From Desulforapulum autotrophicum HRM2 (GTDB lineage Bacteria > Desulfobacterota > Desulfobacteria > Desulfobacterales > Desulfobacteraceae): DNA of 64,000 nucleotides. Position numbers and translations under genes: made by a program. Shown in pieces: positions 33,722 to 42,484 of the stretch (position 1 is its first letter; each line of letters opens with the position of its first letter). Where the stretch lies: positions 2,604,001-2,668,000 of the forward strand of contig NC_012108.1 of assembly GCF_000020365.1 (NCBI RefSeq), given 5' to 3'. A model generated the notes under the pieces. It saw only the letters and a list, made by a program, of their open reading frames with translations, ran no database searches and was not told the DNA's origin.

Positions 33722-35104
33722 ATGTCATTTGAAGAACTTGGCCTCAGGGCTGAACTGATCAAAGCGGTTAAAACAAAGGGTTACATTGAGCCTACCCCCA
33801 TTCAGATCCGGGTTATTCCGGCGATTTTAAACGGACAAGACATCCTGGCCAGGGCCCAGACCGGAACCGGAAAAACAGATGCCTTTGCCCTTCCCATCGT
33901 TGAGATACTGGCACGGGGCAAGGCCCACAGGCGCCATCCCCGTGCCCTGGTGCTCACCCCCACAAGGGAACTTGCCCTCCAGGTGGGTGAAAGCATCAAG
34001 GCCTATGCCCGGCGGGTCTCCCTTCGTTGTACCGTGGTTTATGGGGGTGTTAATGTCAACCCCCAGATTGACCGGCTTAAAAGGGGGGTTGATATCCTTG
34101 TGGCAACCCCTGGCAGACTGCTCGATCTTGCCGCCTTTAATCGGGATGTAAAGCTCTCAAAAATAGAGTTTCTGGTGTTTGATGAGGCTGACAGAATGCT
34201 GGATCTCGGGTTTAGTGATGAAATCTCCCAGATCCTTGAACTGGTTCCCCAGGATCGTAGAACCATGCTTTTTTCCGCCACCTATACCCGGCAGATCAGG
34301 GATCTTGCCGACAAAATGCTTAAGACTCCCGAACAGATTGAGGTGACGCCCAACACCACGGTTGCGGAATCCATCGTCCAGAAGGTTCACCTGGTGGAAA
34401 AATCCAACAAGCGCGAACTTCTCATTCATTTAATCACCCGGAGCGACTGGCGTCAGGTCCTGGTCTTTACCCGCACAAAGCACGGGGCAAACAAGCTTGC
34501 TGAACGGCTTGCCCAGGTTAAAATTTCCGCCGCGGCCCTCCATGGCAACAAGAGCCAGTCCTTTAGAACCCGCACCCTCCAGGAGTTCAAGAACGGTGAA
34601 ATCCGCATCCTTGTGGCAACGGATGTGGCGGCAAGGGGACTTGATATCACAGGCCTGCCCCATGTGGTCAATTACGATATGCCGTCTGTTGCCGAAGATT
34701 ATGTGCATCGTATCGGCCGTACAGGCCGTGCCGGGATCCAGGGCGTTGCCGTCTCACTGGTCTCCAAGGAGGAAAAAGTTTTTCTGAAATCTGTTGAGAG
34801 CCTTCTTGAGCAAAAGATCCCCGTGGAAACAGTCAAAGGGTATACCGTGGACAGTGCGGTTCCAAGTTTTGTTCTGCTGCGCCCGGACAGCCCGATAAGT
34901 GAACAACGGGCAGACAAAGGTTTAAAAGAGATTGTCAGTAAAAGAAACGCCTCCAAGAAGAGCAGCAAACCCGGTTTAAAAATCCGATCCAAACCCGGCT
35001 CGAAAATCGGGGCAAAACCAAGCCAAAAACCTGGCCAAAAAACCGAATCTAAATTCCGCCCAGGAAAATCGTCCAAACAGGGCAGACCCAGGGGTAAAAA
35101 ATAG
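33722..35104 (+). CDS. rhlE: DEAD-box RNA helicase (RhlE-like)
   Basis: A 460-residue ATP-dependent RNA helicase. Motifs in order: Q motif FEELGLRAELIKAVKTKGY, Walker A AQTGTGKT, PTRELALQVG, TPGRLLD, VFDEADRMLD, LFSATYT, VLVFTRTKHGANKLAERL, VATDVAARGLDI and HRIGRTGRAG. The last ~60 residues are a disordered basic tail with repeated KPG/SKPG steps, as in RhlE proteins that act on ribosome assembly and RNA turnover. The ATG at 33722 gives the family start; a longer frame upstream lies in the structured leader. Long structured leaders are common for cold-induced helicases, which is a hint only. Confidence 0.94.
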   Translation: MSFEELGLRAELIKAVKTKGYIEPTPIQIRVIPAILNGQDILARAQTGTGKTDAFALPIVEILARGKAHRRHPRALVLTPTRELALQVGESIKAYARRVSLRCTVVYGGVNVNPQIDRLKRGVDILVATPGRLLDLAAFNRDVKLSKIEFLVFDEADRMLDLGFSDEISQILELVPQDRRTMLFSATYTRQIRDLADKMLKTPEQIEVTPNTTVAESIVQKVHLVEKSNKRELLIHLITRSDWRQVLVFTRTKHGANKLAERLAQVKISAAALHGNKSQSFRTRTLQEFKNGEIRILVATDVAARGLDITGLPHVVNYDMPSVAEDYVHRIGRTGRAGIQGVAVSLVSKEEKVFLKSVESLLEQKIPVETVKGYTVDSAVPSFVLLRPDSPISEQRADKGLKEIVSKRNASKKSSKPGLKIRSKPGSKIGAKPSQKPGQKTESKFRPGKSSKQGRPRGKK

Positions 35105-35236
35105 GGTGCTATCCCATTTGTCTCCTGTTCGTTTTTTTCCATCATTGGGATGACTGCAAAAACATCCTGGGTATTTACTTTTCAGTGTGGCTGTGACAAC
35201 TATTTTAAGAGGCAACAATCAAAGGAGAACGCGCAG

Positions 35237-35437
35237 ATGAAGATTCAAATAACCATACTGGCCATGGTCATGGCATCTCTTCTGGCATCCGGGTGCAGCA
35301 CAAGCCATGAGGTGCAGCTGGCGCCGGTGGAGATTAAGCCCATCCATATAACCATTGACGTCAATGTTAAGGTGGACAGGGCCTTGGACAATTTTTTTGA
35401 TGATATTGATAAAACCGAGAGTCAGATAAAAAAATAG
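35237..35437 (+). CDS. YnbE-like lipoprotein
   Basis: A 66-residue lipoprotein with a type II signal peptide (MKIQITILAMVMASLLASGC) and lipobox LASGC, so Cys-20 should be acylated. The mature part (VQLAPVEIKPIHITIDVNVK) is the YnbE pattern and ends in a charged helix. A strong ribosome site (AAAGGAGA) precedes the ATG. YnbE works with YdbL and the AsmA-like bridge protein YdbH to carry phospholipids to the outer membrane in enteric bacteria. The ydbL-type gene follows after 12 bases, but no ydbH lies in this window. Confidence 0.85.
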   Translation: MKIQITILAMVMASLLASGCSTSHEVQLAPVEIKPIHITIDVNVKVDRALDNFFDDIDKTESQIKK

Positions 35438-35449
35438 CAGGGGGAAAAG

Positions 35450-35821
35450 ATGAAGACAAGAAAAACAGCTTTTTTTGCAATTCTTATGTTGCTGGTCCTG
35501 TTGGTCGCTGCCCAGGCAGGTTTTGCAAACGAGATCAAAGATCGGATGAAGCAGCGCCTGCCCGTGATTGTTGAAATGAAGATCCAGGGGGTAATTGGGG
35601 AAAATGCCGATGGGTTTCTTGAGTTTGTCACGGCCAACCACGCTAATAAGGATGTGGTTGCAGACGAGAACAAGGACCGAAAGGCGGTATATTCAGCCAT
35701 TTCAGCCCAGCAGGGTGTTGATGTTCAAACCGTGGGAAAAAGAAGGGCGCTCCAGATTGCAGGCCAGGCCCAGAAAGGAGAATACCTGAAAAACGAGGCT
35801 GGAGTATGGTATAAAAAATGA
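35450..35821 (+). CDS. YdbL family (DUF1318) periplasmic protein
   Basis: A 123-residue exported protein. A signal peptide (residues 1 to about 26, ending AQAGFA) is followed by a DUF1318 domain: RMKQRLPVIVEMKIQGVIGE, GFLEFV, ENKDRKAVYSAISAQQGV, VGKRRALQIAGQAQKGEYLK and the end EAGVWYKK. In E. coli YdbL is the periplasmic partner of YnbE and YdbH in envelope lipid transport. GGGGGAAAAG precedes the ATG. The pair YnbE-YdbL forms a small operon here, apparently without its large partner. Confidence 0.88.
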   Translation: MKTRKTAFFAILMLLVLLVAAQAGFANEIKDRMKQRLPVIVEMKIQGVIGENADGFLEFVTANHANKDVVADENKDRKAVYSAISAQQGVDVQTVGKRRALQIAGQAQKGEYLKNEAGVWYKK

Positions 35822-35862
35822 TTGACACCCGCTTAACGAGCGTATAAGGATAAACCCAATTC

Positions 35863-35892
35863 CAGGCAGAAGCTTGGCCAGGCCACTGCCTG
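35863..35892 (+). repeat. Hairpin downstream of the ydbL-like gene
   Basis: CAGGCAG and CTGCCTG enclose a further TGG/CCA stem. It stands 41 bases after the stop. No U-tract follows, so it may protect the mRNA end or form part of the leader of the metal transporter operon. Confidence 0.4.
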
Positions 35893-35934
35893 AAACGGAT
35901 GCGTAAAACAACAATTTGTATTTGCTTTTAACTT

Positions 35935-35998
35935 AAACCACGAAGGTTGCAATGTAACGGTCATCTGTCTTTGGCCCGCAATCCTTTGTGGTTTTTTT
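35935..35998 (+). terminator. Long hairpin with U-tract before the nickel/cobalt transporter operon
   Basis: Bases 35935-35950 pair with 35978-35994 (AAACCAC...GTGGTTT continuing through GAAGG/CCTTT and TTGC/GCAA, with one mismatch and one bulge), followed by TTTTTTTA. The form is that of an intrinsic terminator. Its position, 25 bases before the first transporter start, also allows a leader attenuator. I found no match to a cobalamin or NiCo riboswitch. Confidence 0.5.
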
Positions 35999-36020
35999 AT
36001 TTTTTATGTATGGAGGAAAA

Positions 36021-36824
36021 ATGGGATCTTTTTTTGCAAAACTCGCTGGGTTTAAAAAAATTGAACTATTAACAAGTTTTTGCCTGTTGGCAATGGCAGG
36101 TAGCGCATTTGCCCATTTTGGCATGGTCATTCCATCGGACAGCATGGTGATGCAGGGGGAAGACAAATCCGTCACCCTTGATTTGTCCTTTTCCCATCCG
36201 TTTGAATTAAACGGGATGACCCTTGTAAAGCCAGCATCTTTTTTTGTTGTCAAGGATGGTCAAAAAGAGGACCTTCTGCCGACCCTCATGCCTGCAAAGG
36301 TCATGGACCATGAAGCGTTTACCGCCAGCTACAATATCAAACGCCCCGGCGCCTATGTTTTTTGCATGATCCCTGAGCCCTATTGGGAGCCGTCCGAGGA
36401 TTGCTTTATCGTTCACTACACAAAAACGGTTGTTGCAGCCTTTGGCGGCGAGGACGGCTGGGATGAACCGGTGGGTCTTAAAACTGAAATTGTACCCATG
36501 TCTAAACCTTACGGGCTTTATGGCGGAAATTTATTCCAGGGTGTGGTGCTCCTCGACGGCAAGATCGTTCCCCATGCTGAAGTCGAAGTCGAGTACTACA
36601 ACCGGACCGGGAAAGCCAAAGCCCCGTCCGACTACATGGTGACCCAGACGATCAAGGCTGATTCAAACGGGGTGTTTGCCTATAGCGTTCCCGCAGACGG
36701 GTGGTGGGGGTTTGCCGCACTCAACACCTCAGACAAAAAGAAGGTGCATAATGGCGAAAAAAAGGATATAGAACTGGGGGCCGTGTTGTGGGTTGAATTT
36801 CAAAAATGGCAGGCAGGGGAGTAG
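36021..36824 (+). CDS. NikK-like DUF4198 periplasmic component of a nickel ECF transporter
   Basis: A 267-residue exported protein. A signal peptide runs to about residue 34 (LLTSFCLLAMAGSAFA) and the mature end begins HFGMVIPSD, with a histidine close to the N-terminus as is common in DUF4198 metal-handling proteins. Later segments FEVNG-type KPASFFV, VHYTKTVVAAFGG and PYGLYGGNLFQGVVLLDGK fit the family. The domain occurs as NikK in nickel importers and probably delivers metal to the membrane subunit. The ATG at 36021 follows GGAGG. The CbiM gene starts two bases after the stop. Confidence 0.85.
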   Translation: MGSFFAKLAGFKKIELLTSFCLLAMAGSAFAHFGMVIPSDSMVMQGEDKSVTLDLSFSHPFELNGMTLVKPASFFVVKDGQKEDLLPTLMPAKVMDHEAFTASYNIKRPGAYVFCMIPEPYWEPSEDCFIVHYTKTVVAAFGGEDGWDEPVGLKTEIVPMSKPYGLYGGNLFQGVVLLDGKIVPHAEVEVEYYNRTGKAKAPSDYMVTQTIKADSNGVFAYSVPADGWWGFAALNTSDKKKVHNGEKKDIELGAVLWVEFQKWQAGE

Positions 36825-36825
36825 A

Positions 36826-37437
36826 ATGCATATTTCAGAGGGCGTTTTATCTGGTCAATTGCTCATTGCGGGCGGGGTTCTTGCTTTTGCCGGGACTGCA
36901 GTGGGATTGAAAAAAATCGACTATGACAAAATCGTCCATGTGGCAATTCTTGCATCGGCCTTTTTTGTGGCCTCCCTTATCCATGTCAATCTGGGACCTT
37001 CGAGTGTTCACCTTATCCTTAACGGTGTTGTAGGTCTGCTGTTGGGATGGGCCGCCTTTCCCGCCATTGTTGTGGCCCTTTTTCTCCAGGCTGTTTTTTT
37101 CCAGTATGGCGGCATCACAGCCCTTGGGTGTAACGCCGTGATCATGGCAACCCCTGCCATTGTTTGCTATTACCTGTTTTCTCCATTTCTAAACAGGGGA
37201 AAACGGACGGTGATTGTTGCCTCTTTTCTTGCAGGCGCAGGGTCCGTGCTCTTATCCTGCCTGTTGCTGGGCCTGGCCCTTTATTTTACGGAAAAGAGTT
37301 TTTTCGAGGTTTCCCTGCTTATCATTACGGCCAATCTTCCGGTGATGATCATTGAAGGGGTAATTACAGGATTCATAGTGACCTTTCTGCAAAGGGTTTA
37401 CCCTGAAATTCTGCCCCAAAAAAGGAGGGTTACTTGA
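36826..37437 (+). CDS. cbiM: CbiM/NikM substrate-specific component of an ECF metal transporter
   Basis: A 203-residue membrane protein of the CbiM/NikM family. The defining N-terminal MHISEGVL with His-2 (metal ligand) is intact, so the ATG at 36826 is the true start and an upstream in-frame ATG is rejected. Six or so hydrophobic spans follow, with NLGPSSVHLILNGVVGLLLG and QYGGITALGCNAVIMA as family segments. It binds Ni2+ or Co2+ and works with CbiQ and CbiO. Nickel is favoured because NikK and NikL partners flank it. Confidence 0.93.
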   Translation: MHISEGVLSGQLLIAGGVLAFAGTAVGLKKIDYDKIVHVAILASAFFVASLIHVNLGPSSVHLILNGVVGLLLGWAAFPAIVVALFLQAVFFQYGGITALGCNAVIMATPAIVCYYLFSPFLNRGKRTVIVASFLAGAGSVLLSCLLLGLALYFTEKSFFEVSLLIITANLPVMIIEGVITGFIVTFLQRVYPEILPQKRRVT

Positions 37438-37994
37438 ATCGTAAAACTTTAAAAAACCGGTCTGAAACCTTTTTTTTCCGGGGAATCGGGCCGATCTGCC
37501 TGTTGGTTCTTCTGCTTGTACTGGGCTGGAGTAACCTGGCCCTTGCCCACAAGGTGTATGTATTTGCCTGGGCCGAAAAGGGGAAGGTTTATACCGAAAG
37601 CAGCTTTGGTGATCGCAGGGTGAACAAGGGCAAAATCAAGGTGGAAGACAAGGCTGGGACCGTCATAACAACCGGAATCACAGACGACCAGGGAAACTTT
37701 TCCTTTACGATTCCGTCTGGCGTCAGTTCTGACCTGGTTGTAAAGCTTGATGCCTCCATGGGCCACCAGGCCTCCTGGACGTTGGCCTTAAAGGAAATCC
37801 AAGTAGCCATGGACCCAGGTGATTCAGAAAAAAATCATGCCCGGGCCATGGCCAAGAAGGAGGAACTTGAACAGGGCCCGTCCTTTGTCCGGATTTTTGC
37901 AGGGATCGGTATTATTTTTGCTCTGGCTTTTTTGGGGTCAAAGGTCCATGGCCGGTTAATCCGGCGGCGAACAAAAAGGAGAAAGGATGATTGA
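37434..37994 (+). CDS. NikL-like small membrane component
   Basis: A 186-residue protein with an N-terminal signal or span (LLVLLLVLGWSNLALA), a mature part starting HKVYVFAWAEKGKVYTESSF, a beta-sandwich-like stretch (GTVITTGITDDQGNFSF) and a C-terminal span near 155-172 followed by a basic tail. The HKVYVFAW start is typical of NikL/carboxypeptidase-regulatory-like subunits of nickel ECF transporters. Translation starts at a TTG overlapping the cbiM stop (TTGA), preceded by a perfect AGGAGG. It overlaps cbiQ by eight bases. Confidence 0.82.
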   Translation: MNRKTLKNRSETFFFRGIGPICLLVLLLVLGWSNLALAHKVYVFAWAEKGKVYTESSFGDRRVNKGKIKVEDKAGTVITTGITDDQGNFSFTIPSGVSSDLVVKLDASMGHQASWTLALKEIQVAMDPGDSEKNHARAMAKKEELEQGPSFVRIFAGIGIIFALAFLGSKVHGRLIRRRTKRRKDD

Positions 37995-38742
37995 CGAGGA
38001 ACTTGCCCTGGGTGATTCTTTTATCCACAGGCTCGATCCCTGTGTCAGGGTGATATCAGCCTTTGTGGTTTCCTTTGCCCTGGCCCTTTCCAACGGATTT
38101 GGCGTGCTTGGACTCTATTTCTTCTTCGCCCTGACCCTGGTATGGCTGGCCTCCCTGGAACCCAAAGCGGTCGTTAAGCGTCTCAAACCCATGCTTCTCT
38201 TTGTCCTGATGATCTGGGTTATTCTGCCATTCACGTTTGAGGGGGAGGCCTTTGCCCATCTTGGCCCCCTCACCATCACCCGTCCAGGCCTGGCACTTTG
38301 CCTCAGGATTTCCATCAAGTCTGTCGCCATTCTGCTGGTGTTTATTGCATTGCTGGCGACCATGACCGTTGCAACCCTGGGACAGGCACTTCACCGGCTC
38401 AAAATTCCTGACAAAATGGTGTTTCTGTTGCTCATGACCTACCGCTACATTAGCGTAATCCATGGGGAGTATCTGCGGCTTGTCCGTGCCGCACGACTAC
38501 GGGGATTTATCCCAGGGACAAACCTTCATTCCTACAAAACCTACGCCTATATTGCGGGCATGCTCTTTGTCCGGGCGTCCTTACGGGCCGAACGGGTCCA
38601 TAAGGCCATGCTTTGCCGGGGCTTCAGCGGTAAATTTCTTACCCTTGACACCCCGGTTGAAAACAGGCTCAACCCATTTTTCATGGCGGGTGTTTCAGTG
38701 GCGACCCTGGCCCTCGTTGTGATGGAAACCATGTGGAAATAA
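37987..38742 (+). CDS. cbiQ: CbiQ/NikQ ECF transporter transmembrane protein
   Basis: A 251-residue membrane protein, the T component joining CbiM to the ATPase. It has about five or six spans, the family entry DSFIHRLDPCVRVISAFV and the coupling motif VRAARLRGFIPG, with a second Arg-Gly motif CRGFSGKF towards the end. The start ATG lies within the last codons of the nikL-like gene, and GGAGAAAGG provides the ribosome site. The ATPase gene begins four bases after the stop. Confidence 0.94.
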   Translation: MIDEELALGDSFIHRLDPCVRVISAFVVSFALALSNGFGVLGLYFFFALTLVWLASLEPKAVVKRLKPMLLFVLMIWVILPFTFEGEAFAHLGPLTITRPGLALCLRISIKSVAILLVFIALLATMTVATLGQALHRLKIPDKMVFLLLMTYRYISVIHGEYLRLVRAARLRGFIPGTNLHSYKTYAYIAGMLFVRASLRAERVHKAMLCRGFSGKFLTLDTPVENRLNPFFMAGVSVATLALVVMETMWK

Positions 38743-38746
38743 ATCT

Positions 38747-39481
38747 GTGGAAATTATAAAGAAACCCGTCATCAAGCTTGAAAAGATTTCATTTTCCTAT
38801 CCCGGTTCAACAGTCAGAATTCTTGACGCCCTTGATCTTGAGGTCTACGCCAGGGATCGCATCGGCCTGATAGCACCCAACGGCAGTGGAAAAACGACCC
38901 TGTTTCATACGATCATGGGACTCTGCCGTCCTGATGCGGGAACGATTGAAATCTTTGGCAGGCAGGTATCAACTGAACACGAATTCCAGGCGGTCCGTTC
39001 AAAGATCGGGCTCCTGTTCCAGGATGCTGATGACCAGCTGTTCTGTCCCACGGTGGTGGACGATGTGGCCTTTGGCCCCCTTAACCTCGGGCTTTCACCG
39101 GACAAGGCCCGGCTAAGGGCACAAAAGATACTTTCCGACCTTGGGATTGCCGACCTTGAAACAGCTATTACCCACAGGCTTTCCGGCGGTCAGAAGCGCC
39201 TGGTGGCACTTGCTGCGGTGCTTGCCATGGAACCCCGGGTGCTGCTTCTTGATGAACCCACTGCCGGCCTTGACAACCAGGTCAAAGCGACCCTTGTCAA
39301 AATTTTAAACAGCCTTGATATTGCCCATGTGGTTATTTCCCATGAGTTCAACTTTCTTACTTCCGTGACAGACCGGGTTTTTTCAATGGAAAACGGTAAA
39401 ATACTAACGGATGACGAGGTCAGCGTCCACCAGCATGAGCACATGCACAAGCTCGGCAACCGACCCCATAAACACATTTAG
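38747..39481 (+). CDS. cbiO: CbiO/NikO ECF transporter ATP-binding protein with His-rich tail
   Basis: A 244-residue ABC ATPase: Walker A APNGSGKTT, Q-loop LLFQDADDQLFCPTVVDDVA (typical CbiO), signature LSGGQKRLVALAAVLAM, Walker B VLLLDEPTAGLD and HVVISHEFNFL. The last ~15 residues are unusual, HQHEHMHKLGNRPHKHI, with six histidines, which could bind nickel or cobalt. The start is GTG, four bases after cbiQ. This completes a NikK-CbiM-NikL-CbiQ-CbiO operon. The stop codon merges into a perfect inverted repeat. Confidence 0.93.
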   Translation: MEIIKKPVIKLEKISFSYPGSTVRILDALDLEVYARDRIGLIAPNGSGKTTLFHTIMGLCRPDAGTIEIFGRQVSTEHEFQAVRSKIGLLFQDADDQLFCPTVVDDVAFGPLNLGLSPDKARLRAQKILSDLGIADLETAITHRLSGGQKRLVALAAVLAMEPRVLLLDEPTAGLDNQVKATLVKILNSLDIAHVVISHEFNFLTSVTDRVFSMENGKILTDDEVSVHQHEHMHKLGNRPHKHI

Positions 39482-39506
39482 GGGGACAGATGTAAATCTG
39501 TCCCCC
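39481..39506. repeat. Perfect GGGGGACAGAT inverted repeat after cbiO
   Basis: GGGGGACAGAT and ATCTGTCCCCC form an 11-base-pair stem with a GTAA loop, beginning at the last base of the cbiO stop codon. The GGGGACAGAT type of palindrome recalls REP-like elements linked to Y1 (RAYT) transposases; this is recollection, not a search result. It can also serve as terminator, though no U-tract follows. Confidence 0.6.
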
Positions 39507-39572
39507 TAAACGAAATAAAATGAAACTCGTATCATTCCGGCAACCGAAGGAAGGTATTGTCCTCCGCTCAGT

Positions 39573-39644
39573 CTCGCAGCCTGTCCTGGGCTGCTCCGAG
39601 GGAAACGGCAGCTCCTTCAGCGTCCATGCTGACCGCTGCCGTTT
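39573..39644. repeat. Tandem hairpins between cbiO and ahcY
   Basis: Two adjacent hairpins: CTCG-CAGCC/GGCTG-CTC-CGAG at 39573-39600, and AAACGGCAGC/GCTGCCGTTT at 39603-39644 with an inner TCAGC/GCTGA stem. They fill the convergent gap and look like a REP or BIME unit or a two-way terminator. A short open frame on the + strand across them shows no protein character. Confidence 0.5.
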
Positions 39645-39725
39645 AATCCGCTACGGGCAAAACCTCCCCCCGGTCGCCTCTGCTGTCGAACATTCAAGTT
39701 TCATGCTTTGTTGTTGCCATGCCGT

Positions 39726-41165
39726 TTAGTACCGGTAGTGATCCGGTTTGAACGGCCCGTTCACTGGCACGCCAATGTAGTCAGCCTGCTCCTGGGAGAG
39801 CTTTGTCACCTTAACCCCGAGGATGTCCAGGTGAAGGCGGGCCACCTCCTCGTCGAGTTCCTTGGGCAGGATGTACACCTTGTTTTCAAGGTCTTCCTTG
39901 GCAAGCTTGATCTGGGCCAGGGTCTGGTTGGTGAAGCTGTTGCTCATGACAAAGCTTGGGTGGCCGGTTGCACATCCAAGGTTCACAAGCCGTCCTTCGG
40001 CTAAAACGATGATGGATTTACCAGACGCTAGGGTCCACTTGTCCACCTGGGGTTTGATAACGGTCTTGGTGTTGGCCGGGTTTTTCTCAAAAAAAGCCAT
40101 CTCAATCTCGTTGTCAAAGTGGCCGATGTTGCAGAGGATGGCCTCGTTTCTCATCTTTTCCATGTGCTCGGCCCGGATGACCTGGTAGTTACCCGTGGCG
40201 GTTACAAAGATGTCTCCCTGGGGGGCAGCCTCTTCCATGGTCATGACCTGGAACCCTTCCATTGCAGCCTGGAGGGCGCAGATGGGGTCGATTTCGGTGA
40301 TGATAATCCTGGCACCGTATCCCTTCATTGAGGCGGCGCAACCCTTGCCCACATCGCCATAACCTGCAACCACAACCACCTTACCGGCCAGCATCACATC
40401 TGTGGCTCGCTTGATGCCGTCTGCCAGGGATTCCCTGCAGCCGTAGAGGTTGTCAAACTTTGATTTGGTCACTGAATCGTTCACGTTGATGGCCGGAAAA
40501 AGCAGCTCTTTTTTGGTCGCAAGGTGATAGAGTCTGTGAACCCCGGTGGTGGTCTCTTCTGAAACCCCCCGAATTTTTTTGGCAATCCCGGTCCACTTAG
40601 TGGGGTTCTCTTTATAACCCTGTTTAAGCCGGTTCATCAGGGCAATCTCGTCTGCACTGCCTGAAATATTGTCCAAAAGGGAAGGGGTCGCTTCCACCCT
40701 GAAACCCTGGTGGACATATAGGGTGGCGTCACCGCCGTCGTCCACGATCAGATCAGGACCGGTTCCGTCTGGCCAGGTCAGGGCCTGCTCCGTGCACCAC
40801 CAGAAATCTTCAAGGGATTCACCCTTCCAGGCAAAAACAGCCGCAGATCCCTTGTCGGCAATGGCAGCCGCTGCATGGTCCTGGGTGGAGAAGATGTTAC
40901 AGGTGGCCCATCTCAGGTCTGCACCCAATTCGTAAAGGGTGTCAATGAGCATGGCCGTCTGTATGGTCATGTGGAGACTTCCCATGATCTTGAACCCCTT
41001 GAGGGGTTTTTCCTGTCCGTATTTTTTCCTGAGGGCCATCAGCCCGGGCATCTCTTTTTCCGAGAGCTGCATGTCCTTGTGGCCATCCATGGCAAGGGCA
41101 ATGTCTTTGACCTTATAGTTAAGATTTGGGTCCAGGGGCATTACCCTGGTTGGGTTTGCTGTCAT
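39726..41165 (-). CDS. ahcY: S-adenosylhomocysteine hydrolase
   Basis: A 479-residue NAD-dependent enzyme splitting S-adenosylhomocysteine into adenosine and homocysteine. Landmarks: [51 protein letters not shown] with the catalytic lysine, the NAD fold [19 protein letters not shown], and the end [20 protein letters not shown] with DHYRY. The length matches the longer bacterial form. AAGGAG precedes the ATG. It lies 28 bases after metK on the same strand; with the divergent adenosine kinase it keeps the methyl cycle moving. Confidence 0.98.
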   Translation of the reverse strand: MTANPTRVMPLDPNLNYKVKDIALAMDGHKDMQLSEKEMPGLMALRKKYGQEKPLKGFKIMGSLHMTIQTAMLIDTLYELGADLRWATCNIFSTQDHAAAAIADKGSAAVFAWKGESLEDFWWCTEQALTWPDGTGPDLIVDDGGDATLYVHQGFRVEATPSLLDNISGSADEIALMNRLKQGYKENPTKWTGIAKKIRGVSEETTTGVHRLYHLATKKELLFPAINVNDSVTKSKFDNLYGCRESLADGIKRATDVMLAGKVVVVAGYGDVGKGCAASMKGYGARIIITEIDPICALQAAMEGFQVMTMEEAAPQGDIFVTATGNYQVIRAEHMEKMRNEAILCNIGHFDNEIEMAFFEKNPANTKTVIKPQVDKWTLASGKSIIVLAEGRLVNLGCATGHPSFVMSNSFTNQTLAQIKLAKEDLENKVYILPKELDEEVARLHLDILGVKVTKLSQEQADYIGVPVNGPFKPDHYRY

Positions 41166-41193
41166 GTATATACTCCTTAAAGTTAAACAGGCG

Positions 41194-42360
41194 TTATAAG
41201 CCTGCTCGTTCTCTGATCTCTTCTACCTTGTCGGTTCTTTCCCAGGTGAAATCGGGATCATTTCTTCCGAAATGGCCGTAGGCAGCTGTTTTTCTGTAGA
41301 TGGGGCGCTTCAGATCCAGGGTCCGGATAATCCCTGCAGGTTTGAGTTCAAAAACCTCCCGAACAATTTCAACGGCCCTTTTTTCCGAGATGTTGCCGGT
41401 TCCCATGAAGTCCACAAGAAGGGAGACTGGTTCTGCCACGCCAATGGCATAGGCCATCTGGATTTCACATTTATTGGCAAGGCCTGCGGCAACGAGGTTT
41501 TTGGCAATGTAACGTCCCATGTATGAAGCACTTCTATCCACCTTGGAGGGATCCTTGCCTGAGAAACAGCCGCCGCCGTGGCTTCCCTGTCCGCCGTAGG
41601 TGTCAACAATGATCTTTCTGCCAGTGAGGCCGCAATCTCCCATGGGGCCGCCAATGACAAACTTACCGGTGGGGTTGATGAAAAATTTTGTGTCTCCGTC
41701 CATCATCTCGGCCGGGATCACCTTTCGGATCACCTCAGTGATGATGGCGTCCTTGAGGGCCTCATGGGTAATATCTGGCTTGTGCTGGGCCGAGACCACG
41801 ATGGTGTCCACCCGTTTGGGATGCCCGTTCACATACTCGATGGTTACCTGGGATTTTCCGTCGGGTCTCAGAAAATCCAGGGACCCATTTTTTCTCACCC
41901 TTGCGAGTCGCTGGGTCAGTTTATGGGCGTAACTTACAGGCATGGGCATGAGTTCAGGGGTCTCGTCGGTTGCAAAGCCGAACATCAGGCCCTGGTCTCC
42001 AGCCCCCTGCTCTTTGCCCGCACCCTCATTCACTCCCTGGGCAATGTCCGGGGACTGGTGGTCAATGCTTGTGACCACCGAGCAGGTCTGCCAGTCAAAC
42101 CCCATGGTGGAAGAGTGGTAGCCAATCTCTTTGATGGTCTGGCGAACGATTTCCGGAATGTCCACATAGCAGTCTGTGGTGATCTCGCCTGCAATCATGG
42201 CAAGGCCGGTGGTTACCAGGGTCTCGCAGGCAACCCTGCAGTTTTTATCTTCAGCCATGATGGCATCAAGGATACTGTCTGATATGGCGTCGGCCACCTT
42301 GTCGGGGTGCCCCTCGGTTACAGACTCGGATGTAAACAGCGTGGATATGGGTTCTGTCAT
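41194..42360 (-). CDS. metK: S-adenosylmethionine synthetase
   Basis: A 388-residue enzyme forming AdoMet from methionine and ATP. Motifs: [35 protein letters not shown], the phosphate loop [21 protein letters not shown] and [25 protein letters not shown] lies before the ATG. The upstream 124-base gap to the adenosine kinase gene holds no SAM riboswitch that I can recognise. Cotranscribed with ahcY downstream. Confidence 0.98.
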   Translation of the reverse strand: MTEPISTLFTSESVTEGHPDKVADAISDSILDAIMAEDKNCRVACETLVTTGLAMIAGEITTDCYVDIPEIVRQTIKEIGYHSSTMGFDWQTCSVVTSIDHQSPDIAQGVNEGAGKEQGAGDQGLMFGFATDETPELMPMPVSYAHKLTQRLARVRKNGSLDFLRPDGKSQVTIEYVNGHPKRVDTIVVSAQHKPDITHEALKDAIITEVIRKVIPAEMMDGDTKFFINPTGKFVIGGPMGDCGLTGRKIIVDTYGGQGSHGGGCFSGKDPSKVDRSASYMGRYIAKNLVAAGLANKCEIQMAYAIGVAEPVSLLVDFMGTGNISEKRAVEIVREVFELKPAGIIRTLDLKRPIYRKTAAYGHFGRNDPDFTWERTDKVEEIRERAGL

Positions 42361-42484
42361 GGTTCAACTCCTTATTTGATTGATAATCATTTCAAATTAA
42401 GCTATCACCTATAACACATTTGATATGTATAATAAAAAGAAAATAACCCCTGGGTGGGATTTTTTTCAATAAAATCAAGGAGAG

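Noticed and set aside
35822-36020. Cobalamin or NiCo (czcD) riboswitch upstream of the metal transporter
   Set aside because: A GCCACTG stretch is present, but the B12 box, GGGAA elements and correct order are missing; no NiCo four-way junction pattern could be laid out.
39520-39729. 69-codon frame across the cbiO-ahcY gap
   Set aside because: It spans two strong hairpins, has no ribosome site and overlaps the ahcY end; the sequence is better explained as structured repeats.
42361-42484. SAM or SAH riboswitch for metK-ahcY
   Set aside because: The gap is only 124 bases and lacks the paired cores; the metK-ahcY gap is 28 bases.
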